Shown one piece after another: positions 1 through 6,348 of a DNA stretch of 7,198 bases (position 1 is its first letter; each line of letters begins with the position of its first letter). This DNA is from an uncultured Veillonella sp. (GTDB lineage: Bacteria > Bacillota > Negativicutes > Veillonellales > Veillonellaceae): NCBI GenBank assembly GCA_900550175.1, contig URQX01000083.1, positions 1 to 7,198 of the forward strand, read 5' to 3'. A program made the translations under genes and the position numbers. The notes under the pieces were generated by a model that saw only the letters and a program-made list of their open reading frames with translations, ran no database searches and was not told the DNA's origin.

Positions 1-149
1 TAATTGATATACTAATTTATAATTTAGGATATTTATAATTAAGTAAAATTTGAAAGCTTATAAGTATAAGAGGCTGTTATTTCAGAATATGAGGCATAAA
101 GGAAACGTATAGATGTATTACTTATTATGCGATTCATTAAGGAGAGGGA
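1..149 (+). promoter_or_regulatory. AT-rich upstream region with candidate -10 boxes
   Basis: This noncoding stretch precedes the first gene and is very AT-rich. It holds two perfect TATAAT hexamers, at 18-23 and 34-39, but neither has a convincing -35 hexamer at 16-18 bases. TTGATA at 4-9 is too close to the first and too far from the second. A promoter here is plausible because this is the 5' end of a gene pair, but the exact hexamers are a guess. The ribosome site AAGGAG (139-144) sits 5 bases before the ATG at 150 and fixes that start. No further gene is visible in this stretch. Confidence 0.3.
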
Positions 150-2000
150 ATGAGTAACGTGTCGAATGAATATAATGAATCATTACTAGAGCCACTTAAG
201 TATTATCGGGAAGAGTTAAAAGACGCCTTCCAACAAGTGACAGAAGAATACTTTCAACAATTAGTAGATCAATCAAAGGTAGATATAGATAACAATAAAG
301 TATTAATAGATAAGTATACTGCTGTATCAGAAAATCGGGACCAATCGAATACATCATATAAGCGATTTGGCATTATTAAAAAGGTTGATTTTGTAATCGG
401 CATAGGCGCTATTATTTATGGTGTTTATCAGTTTTCACAAGAACACGTAGATATTGTATCGCTTATTGTTTGCATTGCGGTTCTAGCTCTCTGTATAGGC
501 TTATACTTTTACTGGATTAAGCCTAATTGTAAGAGCCTTGCGGAAAAGCTTAATGACCTAGATGCGACATTAGCTAAAATGCGCCAAGAAGGTTATGAGA
601 TGATGGCACCTTTGAATAATCTTTTTCATAGTGAAATGACTAGTGAACTCCTAAAAAAGGCGATTCCCTTTATTCATATGGATTCAAACTTTAATATTGA
701 ACGGTACGAACAACTCGTTAAAGATTATGGATTCTTGGAAAAAGGTAATGTAAATCATTCTACATTAGATATTGCGTCCGGTGATATCTTAGGTAATCCT
801 TTTGTTTTTCTTAAGCGCATCATCCATTGGATGGATGACTATACCTATGAGGGCACATTAGATGTTACCTATACAGAGGAATATGTCGATTCTAACGGAA
901 ATCTGAAGAGTCGAGATGTTAATGAAACACTACGTGCTGTCATAAGACAACCTGGTCCATATTATGCGAATAGAGTATCTTTAGTGTATGGTAATCATGC
1001 AGCACCTAACTTAACATTCCATAGAAAACCACCGGAAAAAGGTTTCTTTAATTTGGGTGGTGCCAAGAGTCGGATAGCCAAAGGCATTGCTAGTCTTAGA
1101 CAGAAGGATCAGGATTCATTGGAGAATGGTGGAGGCTTCCAAGCTCTAGCCAATGAAGAGTTTGATGCACAATTTAATGCATTAGATCGAAATAATGAGG
1201 TTGAGTTCCGTGTATTGTTTACGCCGCTAGCACAAAGCAATTATAAGGATATCTTTGAAAACTCCCCATATGGAGATGACTTTGTATTTAACAAAGAGTG
1301 CAAAATTAATGAAATTAAAGCTGATAACTCTCAAAACTGGGATTTTGATACATCGCCATCTCAGTATTATGATTTTTCATTCCAAAAGATAAAAGAGAAG
1401 TTCATTAATTACAACTGCAGTTACTTTGACCACATGTATTTCTCATTCCTCCCAATCTTAGCGATTCCTGTATATCAACAAATGGCGTCTAATGATTATA
1501 TTTATGGTAAGTCGTATAATTTCAAATATAATGATTACATTACGGAAATGCTAGCGAATAAGATGGGGCTTAATTTATTTGTTCCTCCTAATGCGGCTCA
1601 GCGGAATAATGTAAAAACAATTCTTAAGACGAGCCACCATAAAAATGAAGGTGACTCTGAGGTAATTAAGGTAGATGCCTATTCGTATAGAACGATTGAG
1701 CATATAGATAAAGTGCCGGTAAGAGCTGGTAATGGTAGTACCTACTATGTGCCAGTTCGCTGGGAGGAATATGTTCCCGTTACAAAACAGGAATTTATAG
1801 AGGTTTCAGAAATCAAATCTACAGGAGATGATTTTAATCATATTAAAGGCTTAGATCATTATCAAAAATCTGAAAATAATAGAGATAAATCCTTTGCATA
1901 TGATCACTTTATGGCTAGTAAACTATATCGAGAAAATCAGTCTCTAGGCGATTTATTAAATACTATTTATGAACAATTTGGAGGTACTAAAAATGGCTAA
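150..2000 (+). CDS. Large membrane protein of unknown function, partner of LemA
   Basis: I do not recognise this 616-residue protein as a member of a named family. The start is supported by AAGGAG five bases upstream. Residues 1-70 are hydrophilic, helical and probably coiled-coil. Two hydrophobic segments at about 81-94 and 102-121 form a membrane hairpin, and an acidic/basic helical stretch follows (127-160). The remaining 450 or so residues look soluble and mixed alpha/beta. Parts that look like conserved cores are NNEVEFRVLFTPLAQ (348-362), the hydrophobic FLPILAIPVYQQ (433-444), and a beta-rich stretch at 503-556 with paired VPV motifs flanking a glycine turn (residues 522-524 and 534-536). 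There is no signal peptide, nucleotide-binding loop or recognisable catalytic motif. A two-helix hairpin would leave both ends on the same side of the membrane, probably the cytoplasm (inference). The stop overlaps the lemA start by 8 bases, so the two are translationally coupled and probably act together. GC content looks lower than in the genes further right, judged by eye only. Confidence 0.85.
   Translation: MSNVSNEYNESLLEPLKYYREELKDAFQQVTEEYFQQLVDQSKVDIDNNKVLIDKYTAVSENRDQSNTSYKRFGIIKKVDFVIGIGAIIYGVYQFSQEHVDIVSLIVCIAVLALCIGLYFYWIKPNCKSLAEKLNDLDATLAKMRQEGYEMMAPLNNLFHSEMTSELLKKAIPFIHMDSNFNIERYEQLVKDYGFLEKGNVNHSTLDIASGDILGNPFVFLKRIIHWMDDYTYEGTLDVTYTEEYVDSNGNLKSRDVNETLRAVIRQPGPYYANRVSLVYGNHAAPNLTFHRKPPEKGFFNLGGAKSRIAKGIASLRQKDQDSLENGGGFQALANEEFDAQFNALDRNNEVEFRVLFTPLAQSNYKDIFENSPYGDDFVFNKECKINEIKADNSQNWDFDTSPSQYYDFSFQKIKEKFINYNCSYFDHMYFSFLPILAIPVYQQMASNDYIYGKSYNFKYNDYITEMLANKMGLNLFVPPNAAQRNNVKTILKTSHHKNEGDSEVIKVDAYSYRTIEHIDKVPVRAGNGSTYYVPVRWEEYVPVTKQEFIEVSEIKSTGDDFNHIKGLDHYQKSENNRDKSFAYDHFMASKLYRENQSLGDLLNTIYEQFGGTKNG
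1980..1985 (+). promoter_or_regulatory. Ribosome binding site that fixes the lemA start
   Basis: GGAGGT lies inside the last codons of the upstream gene, 7 bases before the ATG at 1993. An in-frame ATG at 1969 lies upstream of this site and cannot use it. The start at 1993 is therefore preferred, which shortens the reading frame by eight residues and gives an 8-base overlap with the preceding gene. Confidence 0.8.
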
Positions 2001-2712
2001 TCAACTTGATGAAATGAATCCGGAAATTATGTCTGAAGGCAGAGATGTAAATGTTATTGCTAAGGTAATCTCTGTAGAAACTAGTGGCTTTGAAAAAATG
2101 CTACCTACTATTCTTATGGCTGTCGGTGTTATTGGTATCGTTTTGGGCATAATTATCGACAAGTACCTGGTATCCATTATTGGTGCGATTGTGCTAATTT
2201 ATCCATGGTGGAGATTAAAACAAATTAGCTCAGAATTTAATATGATGGAACAAAGAATTCAAAATGCTGCCTCTGAAATCGACAATTACATGGAGCAACG
2301 TGTTGTGATTCTTTCTAATGCGGCTAAATTAGTAGAAAAATCTATTGAAGTGGATAAAGATATTCTCGTAGATATTGCTAAGTATAGAAGTGGTAATTTC
2401 TCTGAAGAATCTAGAAGTGATGTGAATTCACAACTCAATAAAGCTACAAGAGCTCTTAATGTGGCTATAGAAAATTATCCAGAATTACAAAGCCAAGATA
2501 CAATTCGTGATGCAATGCAACAAAACTCTTATTTACAAAAAGAAATTACTGCAGCTAGAACGTTATACAATGATGCTGTAAATGCTTGGAATAGAGAAAT
2601 CTTTGAATTCCCATTTAAAAAGATTGTAGCTGCAAAAGAAGGTAGAACTACTAGAATTCCATTTATTGCAGATCAAGAAACTAAAGAAAAATCCAAGGGC
2701 GTTTTCTTTTAA
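1993..2712 (+). CDS. lemA: LemA family protein with two membrane segments
   Basis: This 239-residue protein belongs to the LemA family, long-helix membrane proteins of unknown biochemical role found in many bacteria. Family signs are the extended helical region from about residue 78 (E-R-I-x-N-A-x-S-E-I-D type spacing at 86-97), NYPEL at 161-165, the LQKEITAARTLYNDAVNAWN block at 181-200, and the closing F-P-F-K ... I-P-F pattern at 206-224. Two hydrophobic segments, about 37-55 and 59-71, precede the LemA domain, and about 35 acidic residues precede these. Typical LemA proteins have one N-terminal helix, so the extra helix is unusual. With two helices, both the N-terminal tail and the helical domain would face the cytoplasm (inference). 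The start at 1993 is chosen because GGAGGT lies 7 bases upstream. The gene overlaps the end of the large membrane-protein gene and is very likely its operon partner. No clear terminator follows. Confidence 0.88.
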   Translation: MANQLDEMNPEIMSEGRDVNVIAKVISVETSGFEKMLPTILMAVGVIGIVLGIIIDKYLVSIIGAIVLIYPWWRLKQISSEFNMMEQRIQNAASEIDNYMEQRVVILSNAAKLVEKSIEVDKDILVDIAKYRSGNFSEESRSDVNSQLNKATRALNVAIENYPELQSQDTIRDAMQQNSYLQKEITAARTLYNDAVNAWNREIFEFPFKKIVAAKEGRTTRIPFIADQETKEKSKGVFF

Positions 2713-2726
2713 GGGATAGGCAATTG

Positions 2727-2793
2727 GACGTTAGTATATAAAGGGCATACTATAAAATCTGACATTAGTATATAAGGGGATACTATGAAGTCT
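2727..2793 (+). repeat. Tandem duplication of 34/33 bases over the MATE gene start
   Basis: Copy 1 is 2727-2760 and copy 2 is 2761-2793, directly abutting. They match at 29 of 34 aligned positions (four substitutions and one single-base indel). Both share TTAGTATATAA, then a GGG run, then ATACTAT and a final TCT. Copy 2 contains the ribosome site and the ATG (2785) of the next gene. In copy 1 the same place reads ATA instead of ATG and AAGGGC instead of AAGGGG. The structure therefore looks like a duplicated translation start region whose first copy cannot initiate at ATG. Confidence 0.85.
2766..2785 (+). promoter_or_regulatory. Hairpin/dyad presenting the MATE ribosome site in its loop
   Basis: TAGTAT (2766-2771) and ATACTA (2780-2785) are perfect inverted arms. 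The 8-base loop between them holds AAGGGG, the Shine-Dalgarno sequence of the gene starting at 2785, and the right arm includes the A of the ATG. The upstream repeat carries the same dyad (2732-2737 with 2747-2752, loop of 9). Two identical dyads about 33 bases apart could be an RNA structure affecting initiation or a paired protein operator. Which of these, if either, is not shown by the sequence. Confidence 0.45.
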
Positions 2794-4131
2794 TATGAAA
2801 AAGGGATTAGCTTGTCTATCTGGACATTGAGCTGGCCTATATTTATTGAAGTATTCCTACAGCTGTTAGTAGGTAATATAGACCAAGTGATGATGAGCCA
2901 TTACTCTCCTCAAGCGGTAGCAGCTGTGGCTAATGCCAATCAAATTTTAAATATCTTTATTATGCTCATCATTGTTATGAGTACCGCTACGACGATTTTA
3001 ATTGCCCAGTATTTAGGGGCTCGAAATCAGTCTAAGCTATCAGAGGTATGTACGGTCAGTTTGGTGTTGAACTTCTTATTTTCATCTGTTGCGGCCGTAT
3101 TCTTTATGACCTGTCATGAATGGATTTTTACATGGCTAGGTATACCTCCCGAAACGATGAGTGATACGTCGATATATACGACCATTGTGGCCGCAGGATT
3201 ACCGATTCAGGCTATGTATTATGCGCTGGTTGCCGTATTTAGAGGCCATTCATTAACGCGTGTTACTATGTATATCGCGTTAGTTATGAATGTTATCCAT
3301 ATCACAACTAACTATGTATTAATATTTGGTCATGGTCCCATACCAAGCCTTGGTGTACTAGGGGTATCAATTTCTACCTGGTTATCTAAGGTGGTAGGCC
3401 TCGTAATTATCGGCTATACCTTTAAGAAGTTGCTTACTTTAGAGGTGAGCTTCAAATTTTTAAAACCATTCCCGTGGCATACGGTTAAGTCTTTACTGAA
3501 TATCAGTGTTCCCTCTGGTGGTGAAACCTTAAGTTATCAGTTATCTCAGACAACGATTATGAAAATGGTCAACATCCTAGGGCTAGCTGTTATTAATACA
3601 AAGGTGTATGTATCAGTTATTGCCATGCTTTGCTATGTATATACCATAGCATTAGCAAATGCATCTCAAGTTATTGTGGGTTACCTGATGGGGGCTAAAC
3701 GACAAGCTGAGGTGACAAATCGCGTATGGCATTCTATGTTGCTAGCCATTGCCATTAGTGTAGGACTGGCTACGTTCTTTTATATTACCAGTGATATTGT
3801 ACTATCCATATTTACTACGGATCCAGAAATCCTATCGTTAGCACATAATGTATTACTGATTGAGATTTTTCTTGAGTTAGGTCGTGCCGTTAATATTGTT
3901 ATGGTTGGCTGCTTACAAGCAGCAGGGGATATTCGGACGCCGATGCTCGTAGGCATTTTTGGCATGTGGTTATGTGCTGTACCATTGTCCTATCTATTTG
4001 GAATTTACTGGGAATGGGGGCTCGTAGGCATTTGGATTGCCATGGCGGTAGATGAAATTTTACGAGGTTTATTATTTGTATATCGCTGGTATAGTGGGAA
4101 GTGGAAAAATAGACGCCTCATAGAGGCATAG
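2785..4131 (+). CDS. MATE family multidrug/cation antiporter
   Basis: This 448-residue polytopic membrane protein has the length and twelve-helix pattern of the MATE (NorM/DinF) efflux family, which exports cationic drugs or metabolites in exchange for Na+ or H+. The first helix pair contains the typical GNIDQVMMSHYS segment (30-41) with Asp33, and the first half-repeat ends in IAQYLGAR (73-80). The second half-repeat has the matching IVGYLMGAKRQ near 297-307, with Glu247 at the start of that half. Further family-like stretches are the VFRGHS region and LQAAGDIRTP near the C-terminal end. The start is supported by AAGGGG five bases before the ATG. Substrate cannot be deduced. The gene follows lemA by 72 bases with no clear terminator between, so cotranscription is possible. 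The duplicated start region suggests separate translational or transcriptional control. A hairpin terminator follows. Confidence 0.9.
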   Translation: MKSYEKGISLSIWTLSWPIFIEVFLQLLVGNIDQVMMSHYSPQAVAAVANANQILNIFIMLIIVMSTATTILIAQYLGARNQSKLSEVCTVSLVLNFLFSSVAAVFFMTCHEWIFTWLGIPPETMSDTSIYTTIVAAGLPIQAMYYALVAVFRGHSLTRVTMYIALVMNVIHITTNYVLIFGHGPIPSLGVLGVSISTWLSKVVGLVIIGYTFKKLLTLEVSFKFLKPFPWHTVKSLLNISVPSGGETLSYQLSQTTIMKMVNILGLAVINTKVYVSVIAMLCYVYTIALANASQVIVGYLMGAKRQAEVTNRVWHSMLLAIAISVGLATFFYITSDIVLSIFTTDPEILSLAHNVLLIEIFLELGRAVNIVMVGCLQAAGDIRTPMLVGIFGMWLCAVPLSYLFGIYWEWGLVGIWIAMAVDEILRGLLFVYRWYSGKWKNRRLIEA

Positions 4132-4176
4132 TCTTATATTTACACGATTTCAATATACTTTTAGTAGTTTGTAGAT

Positions 4177-4216
4177 ATAGTTAGCCTTACATTAGAGAGT
4201 GTAAGGCTAATTATTT
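4177..4216 (+). terminator. Intrinsic terminator-like hairpin between MATE gene and tyrA
   Basis: Perfect 11-base arms TTAGCCTTACA (4181-4191) and TGTAAGGCTAA (4200-4210) enclose an 8-base loop. The stem can be extended by four pairs, including one G-U, to 4177 and 4214. The tail reads TTATTT, a modest U tract. The hairpin lies 45 bases after the MATE stop and only 22 bases before the tyrA start. It may end the upstream transcript, act as an attenuator for tyrA, or both. Confidence 0.7.
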
Positions 4217-4232
4217 GTGAAAGTAGGTTTAT

Positions 4233-5120
4233 ATGAGTAAGACAGTAGGCATTATTGGCTTAGGTCTATTAGGTGGTTCGTTGGCGAAGGCTTTAAAGGC
4301 CTATACCGATTATGAGGTGGTAGGGTATGCTCGTCGCCAAGAGGTTTGTGATGCGGCCATTCAGGATGGGGTGGTAAAAGCTGCTTGGACTGAGGTAGAA
4401 CTATTGATTGAAAATTCAGATATTGTTGTATTTTCATTGCCTCCAGATACAAATGCAAGACTATTTACAGAAATGGCATATCTTTTTAGACCAGGACAAG
4501 TGGTGACTGATGTATCTAGTGCAAAGGAAAACTTTGTACGAGCTGTATATGATTCTATTCCGAAAGGGACAATTTTTGTGTCTGTTCATCCTATGGCTGG
4601 CTCTGAAAAGGGTGGCTACGAAGTATCTCATAAAAACCTATTTAAAGGTATGGGTTGGATTGTACTAGAGGATAAGGCCTCTGATGTATATAGTGAAGAG
4701 GTTGCTCAAGAACTAGCTGAAATGGGACGCGCTGTAGGATCACGTATTGAATTCGTCGATATCTATGCTCACGATGCGTATTTAGCTATGGTGAGTCATA
4801 TGCCACATTTATTGGCATCCATTTTAACTCAAGTTTCCGGTGGTGATGAACTAGGCGAGTTGCGCATGAAATTATCTGCAGGGGGCTTTAGAGATTGTAC
4901 ACGTGTTGCCGGTGGGTTACCATCTATGTGGCGTGAAATCATTTACGGTAATAGACACAATGTAATTGAAGGTCTTTCACAAATCGAATCCGAAATCAAA
5001 CGGGTAAAAGAGATACTTTCACAAGAAGATGAAGGTCAAGCTTTAGAATCCTATCTTGAACGAGGAAGAGAAATCCGTGGTAAATTACCATATTTAACAG
5101 GACAAATAAAGAATAGCTAA
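4233..5120 (+). CDS. tyrA: Prephenate dehydrogenase (tyrosine biosynthesis)
   Basis: This enzyme oxidatively decarboxylates prephenate to 4-hydroxyphenylpyruvate, the committed step to tyrosine, in the cytoplasm. The Rossmann loop GLGLLGG is at residues 9-15. The family core then follows in order: VTDVSSAKE (91-99), HPMAGSEKGG (119-128) with the catalytic-type His119, HDAYLAMVSHMPH (180-192), and GGFRDCTRVA (217-226), whose arginines match the substrate-binding region. At 295 residues it is a stand-alone dehydrogenase with no chorismate mutase or C-terminal ACT domain, so allosteric tyrosine feedback through ACT is not expected. After the second strand of the nucleotide fold it reads GYARR (31-35) instead of having the acidic residue typical of NAD users. 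That leaves NADP use open. The ribosome site is weak (AGGT at 4225-4228). Arogenate as substrate is an alternative but less likely from the HPMAGSE motif. Confidence 0.93.
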   Translation: MSKTVGIIGLGLLGGSLAKALKAYTDYEVVGYARRQEVCDAAIQDGVVKAAWTEVELLIENSDIVVFSLPPDTNARLFTEMAYLFRPGQVVTDVSSAKENFVRAVYDSIPKGTIFVSVHPMAGSEKGGYEVSHKNLFKGMGWIVLEDKASDVYSEEVAQELAEMGRAVGSRIEFVDIYAHDAYLAMVSHMPHLLASILTQVSGGDELGELRMKLSAGGFRDCTRVAGGLPSMWREIIYGNRHNVIEGLSQIESEIKRVKEILSQEDEGQALESYLERGREIRGKLPYLTGQIKNS

Positions 5121-5140
5121 TGATAAATAATTATTAGCTA
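5114..5140 (+). other. Hairpin over the tyrA stop codon
   Basis: TAGCTAATGAT (5114-5124) can pair with ATTATTAGCTA (5130-5140) around a 5-base loop, with one G-U pair. The tyrA stop codon lies inside the left arm. The stem is AT-rich and no U tract follows, so it is a poor intrinsic terminator. It may stabilise the 3' end of the tyrA message or be a chance AT-rich palindrome. Confidence 0.4.
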
Positions 5141-5221
5141 AGGCTATACATTGGGTAGCACTCATAGAGTACTAATAATGAATAATTAACATTCATTTGA
5201 GCTTGATGTATATTTATGTAG

Positions 5222-5250
5222 CTGAAGCAACGTGGTTTATGCAGTATAAT
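5222..5250 (+). promoter_or_regulatory. Candidate promoter of the cobT/arsAB-like pair
   Basis: A perfect TATAAT at 5245-5250 lies 17 bases after CTGAAG (5222-5227), which matches only three of six bases of the -35 consensus. Transcription would begin near 5257, leaving a leader of about 54 bases with a weak GTATAT/ATATAC pairing (5251-5256 with 5274-5279). The rest of the 5121-5310 spacer holds another perfect 7-base inverted repeat (AATGAAT 5177-5183, ATTCATT 5191-5197). I see no cobalamin riboswitch box in it. Confidence 0.45.
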
Positions 5251-5310
5251 GTATATACTAGAGTTCGTAAAGAATATACGTTTAACATATTATTTAGTTA
5301 AGGAGATACC

Positions 5311-6348
5311 ATGAGTTTGTTACAAGAAACTTGTGACGCTATTAGAGGTCGCAGTCATGAAATTGAACAACATATAATCGATAATTGGAATGCAGGTTCG
5401 TCTGTAGAACAATATGGGCGACTTGTGAACGTGGTGGCTCAATATGGTGCGGCTACAAATCAGGAACAGTTAACGGTTCCAAAACCTTGTATGATTATTG
5501 CCTCTGCCGATCATGGCGTGGCCGATATGGGCGTAAGTGCGTACCCAAAGGAAACAACTGTAGGGATGACACAAAACTACCTAATTCCTAAGGGGGCGGG
5601 CGCAAATTCCTTAGCTAATTACTGTGGTGCTCAAATGGAAGTCATCGATATGGGCATTGATGCAGACATGAGCTGGGTACCAGGATTACGTATTCATAAA
5701 CTTGGCATGGGGACAAAGAACTTTGTGGAAGAACCTGCCATGACTCGTGAGCAAGCTATTGAAGGTATTGAAACGGGTATTCGTCTTGTAAAAGAAAAAA
5801 TTGATGAAGGCTTTAATGTCTTCTTAGTAGGGGAAATGGGTATTTCCAATACTACCGCTAGTGCTCTTATGACTGCTAAATTTGCAGGACTCACAGCAGA
5901 GGAAGCTACAGGGCGAGGCACTAATATTTCTGATGAACGTCTGAAGTTAAAGCAACGCATTGTACATGATGTATTAGAAAAATATAAAAATATTCCAAAA
6001 GACGATGCAATCGGGATTTTATCCTCTGTAGGGGGCTTTGAATTCTCCTGTATTGTAGGTGTTATTTTAGGGGCTGCAGCTAATAATGCATTAGTTATTA
6101 TTGATGGCTTCAATACATCTGCTTGTGCGTTAGTTGCTAAGACATTGGTGCCACAGGCGATGGACTATGTGATGGCATCTCATTTATCTGCTGAAAAGGC
6201 GGCTAAATCATCCTTAGAAAATTTAGGCCTTGAAGCCTATGTTGATTTAGGTCTTTGCCTCGGTGAGGCTTCTGGTGGATCCATTCAAATGGGGATGCTA
6301 GATCTTGCCGTTCATATGTATTTGGCTGTTACAGGAGGTAAGGCATGA
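5311..6348 (+). CDS. cobT: CobT-family base phosphoribosyltransferase, likely catalytic ArsA-like subunit
   Basis: This enzyme moves the phosphoribosyl group of nicotinate mononucleotide onto the future lower ligand of a cobamide, giving an alpha-ribotide for nucleotide loop assembly. The 345-residue length is normal for CobT. Motifs in order are SADHGVADMGVSAYP (65-79), a glycine-rich segment KGAGANSLA (94-102), GEMGISNTT (174-182), GRGTNISDE (201-209), SVGGFE (239-244) and LGEASGG (317-323). Glu175 and Glu319 correspond to the two catalytic-region glutamates known from Salmonella CobT (Glu174 and Glu317). AAGGAG at 5300-5305 fixes the start. The next gene is a second CobT homologue overlapping by ATGA, the arrangement of Sporomusa ovata arsA-arsB, whose product activates phenol and p-cresol instead of dimethylbenzimidazole. 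ArsA there is the active subunit. Family membership is certain; phenolic specificity is inferred from the pairing. The arsA symbol here is unrelated to arsenic transport. Confidence 0.93.
   Translation: MSLLQETCDAIRGRSHEIEQHIIDNWNAGSSVEQYGRLVNVVAQYGAATNQEQLTVPKPCMIIASADHGVADMGVSAYPKETTVGMTQNYLIPKGAGANSLANYCGAQMEVIDMGIDADMSWVPGLRIHKLGMGTKNFVEEPAMTREQAIEGIETGIRLVKEKIDEGFNVFLVGEMGISNTTASALMTAKFAGLTAEEATGRGTNISDERLKLKQRIVHDVLEKYKNIPKDDAIGILSSVGGFEFSCIVGVILGAAANNALVIIDGFNTSACALVAKTLVPQAMDYVMASHLSAEKAAKSSLENLGLEAYVDLGLCLGEASGGSIQMGMLDLAVHMYLAVTGGKA
6333..6339 (+). promoter_or_regulatory. Strong ribosome binding site inside the first CobT gene
   Basis: AGGAGGT lies within the last codons of the preceding gene, 5 bases before the ATG at 6345. 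Together with the ATGA stop/start overlap it supports coupled, probably near-equal synthesis of the two CobT-family proteins. Confidence 0.8.

Noticed and set aside
1969..1992. In-frame upstream ATG giving an eight-residue longer LemA protein
   Set aside because: The GGAGGT ribosome site lies downstream of this ATG and is well placed only for the ATG at 1993. The extra residues add no family similarity.
2713..2793. Tandem repeat considered as a CRISPR fragment
   Set aside because: There are only two copies, they abut without a spacer, and they cover a start codon.
3780..3965. Minus-strand open frame of 61 codons inside the MATE gene
   Set aside because: It lies fully within a well-supported membrane transporter gene, has no family resemblance, and is a shadow of the coding frame.
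4132..4232. Possible T-box leader controlling tyrA
   Set aside because: The spacer is only 101 bases and lacks the T-box consensus and specifier-loop architecture. Only a simple hairpin is present.
4252..4458. Minus-strand open frame of 68 codons inside tyrA
   Set aside because: It covers the conserved Rossmann region of tyrA on the opposite strand and shows no recognisable protein features.
5121..5310. Possible cobalamin riboswitch upstream of the CobT pair
   Set aside because: The spacer lacks the conserved B12-box sequence and is too AT-rich, and the leader after the candidate promoter is only about 54 bases.
5385..5591. Second-frame + strand open frame of 68 codons inside the first CobT gene
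   Set aside because: It overlaps conserved CobT motifs in another frame, and its cysteine-, tryptophan- and arginine-rich product looks like an out-of-frame translation.
5694..6113. Minus-strand open frame of 139 codons inside the first CobT gene
   Set aside because: It is antisense to conserved CobT motifs including GEMGISNTT, with no recognisable domain.
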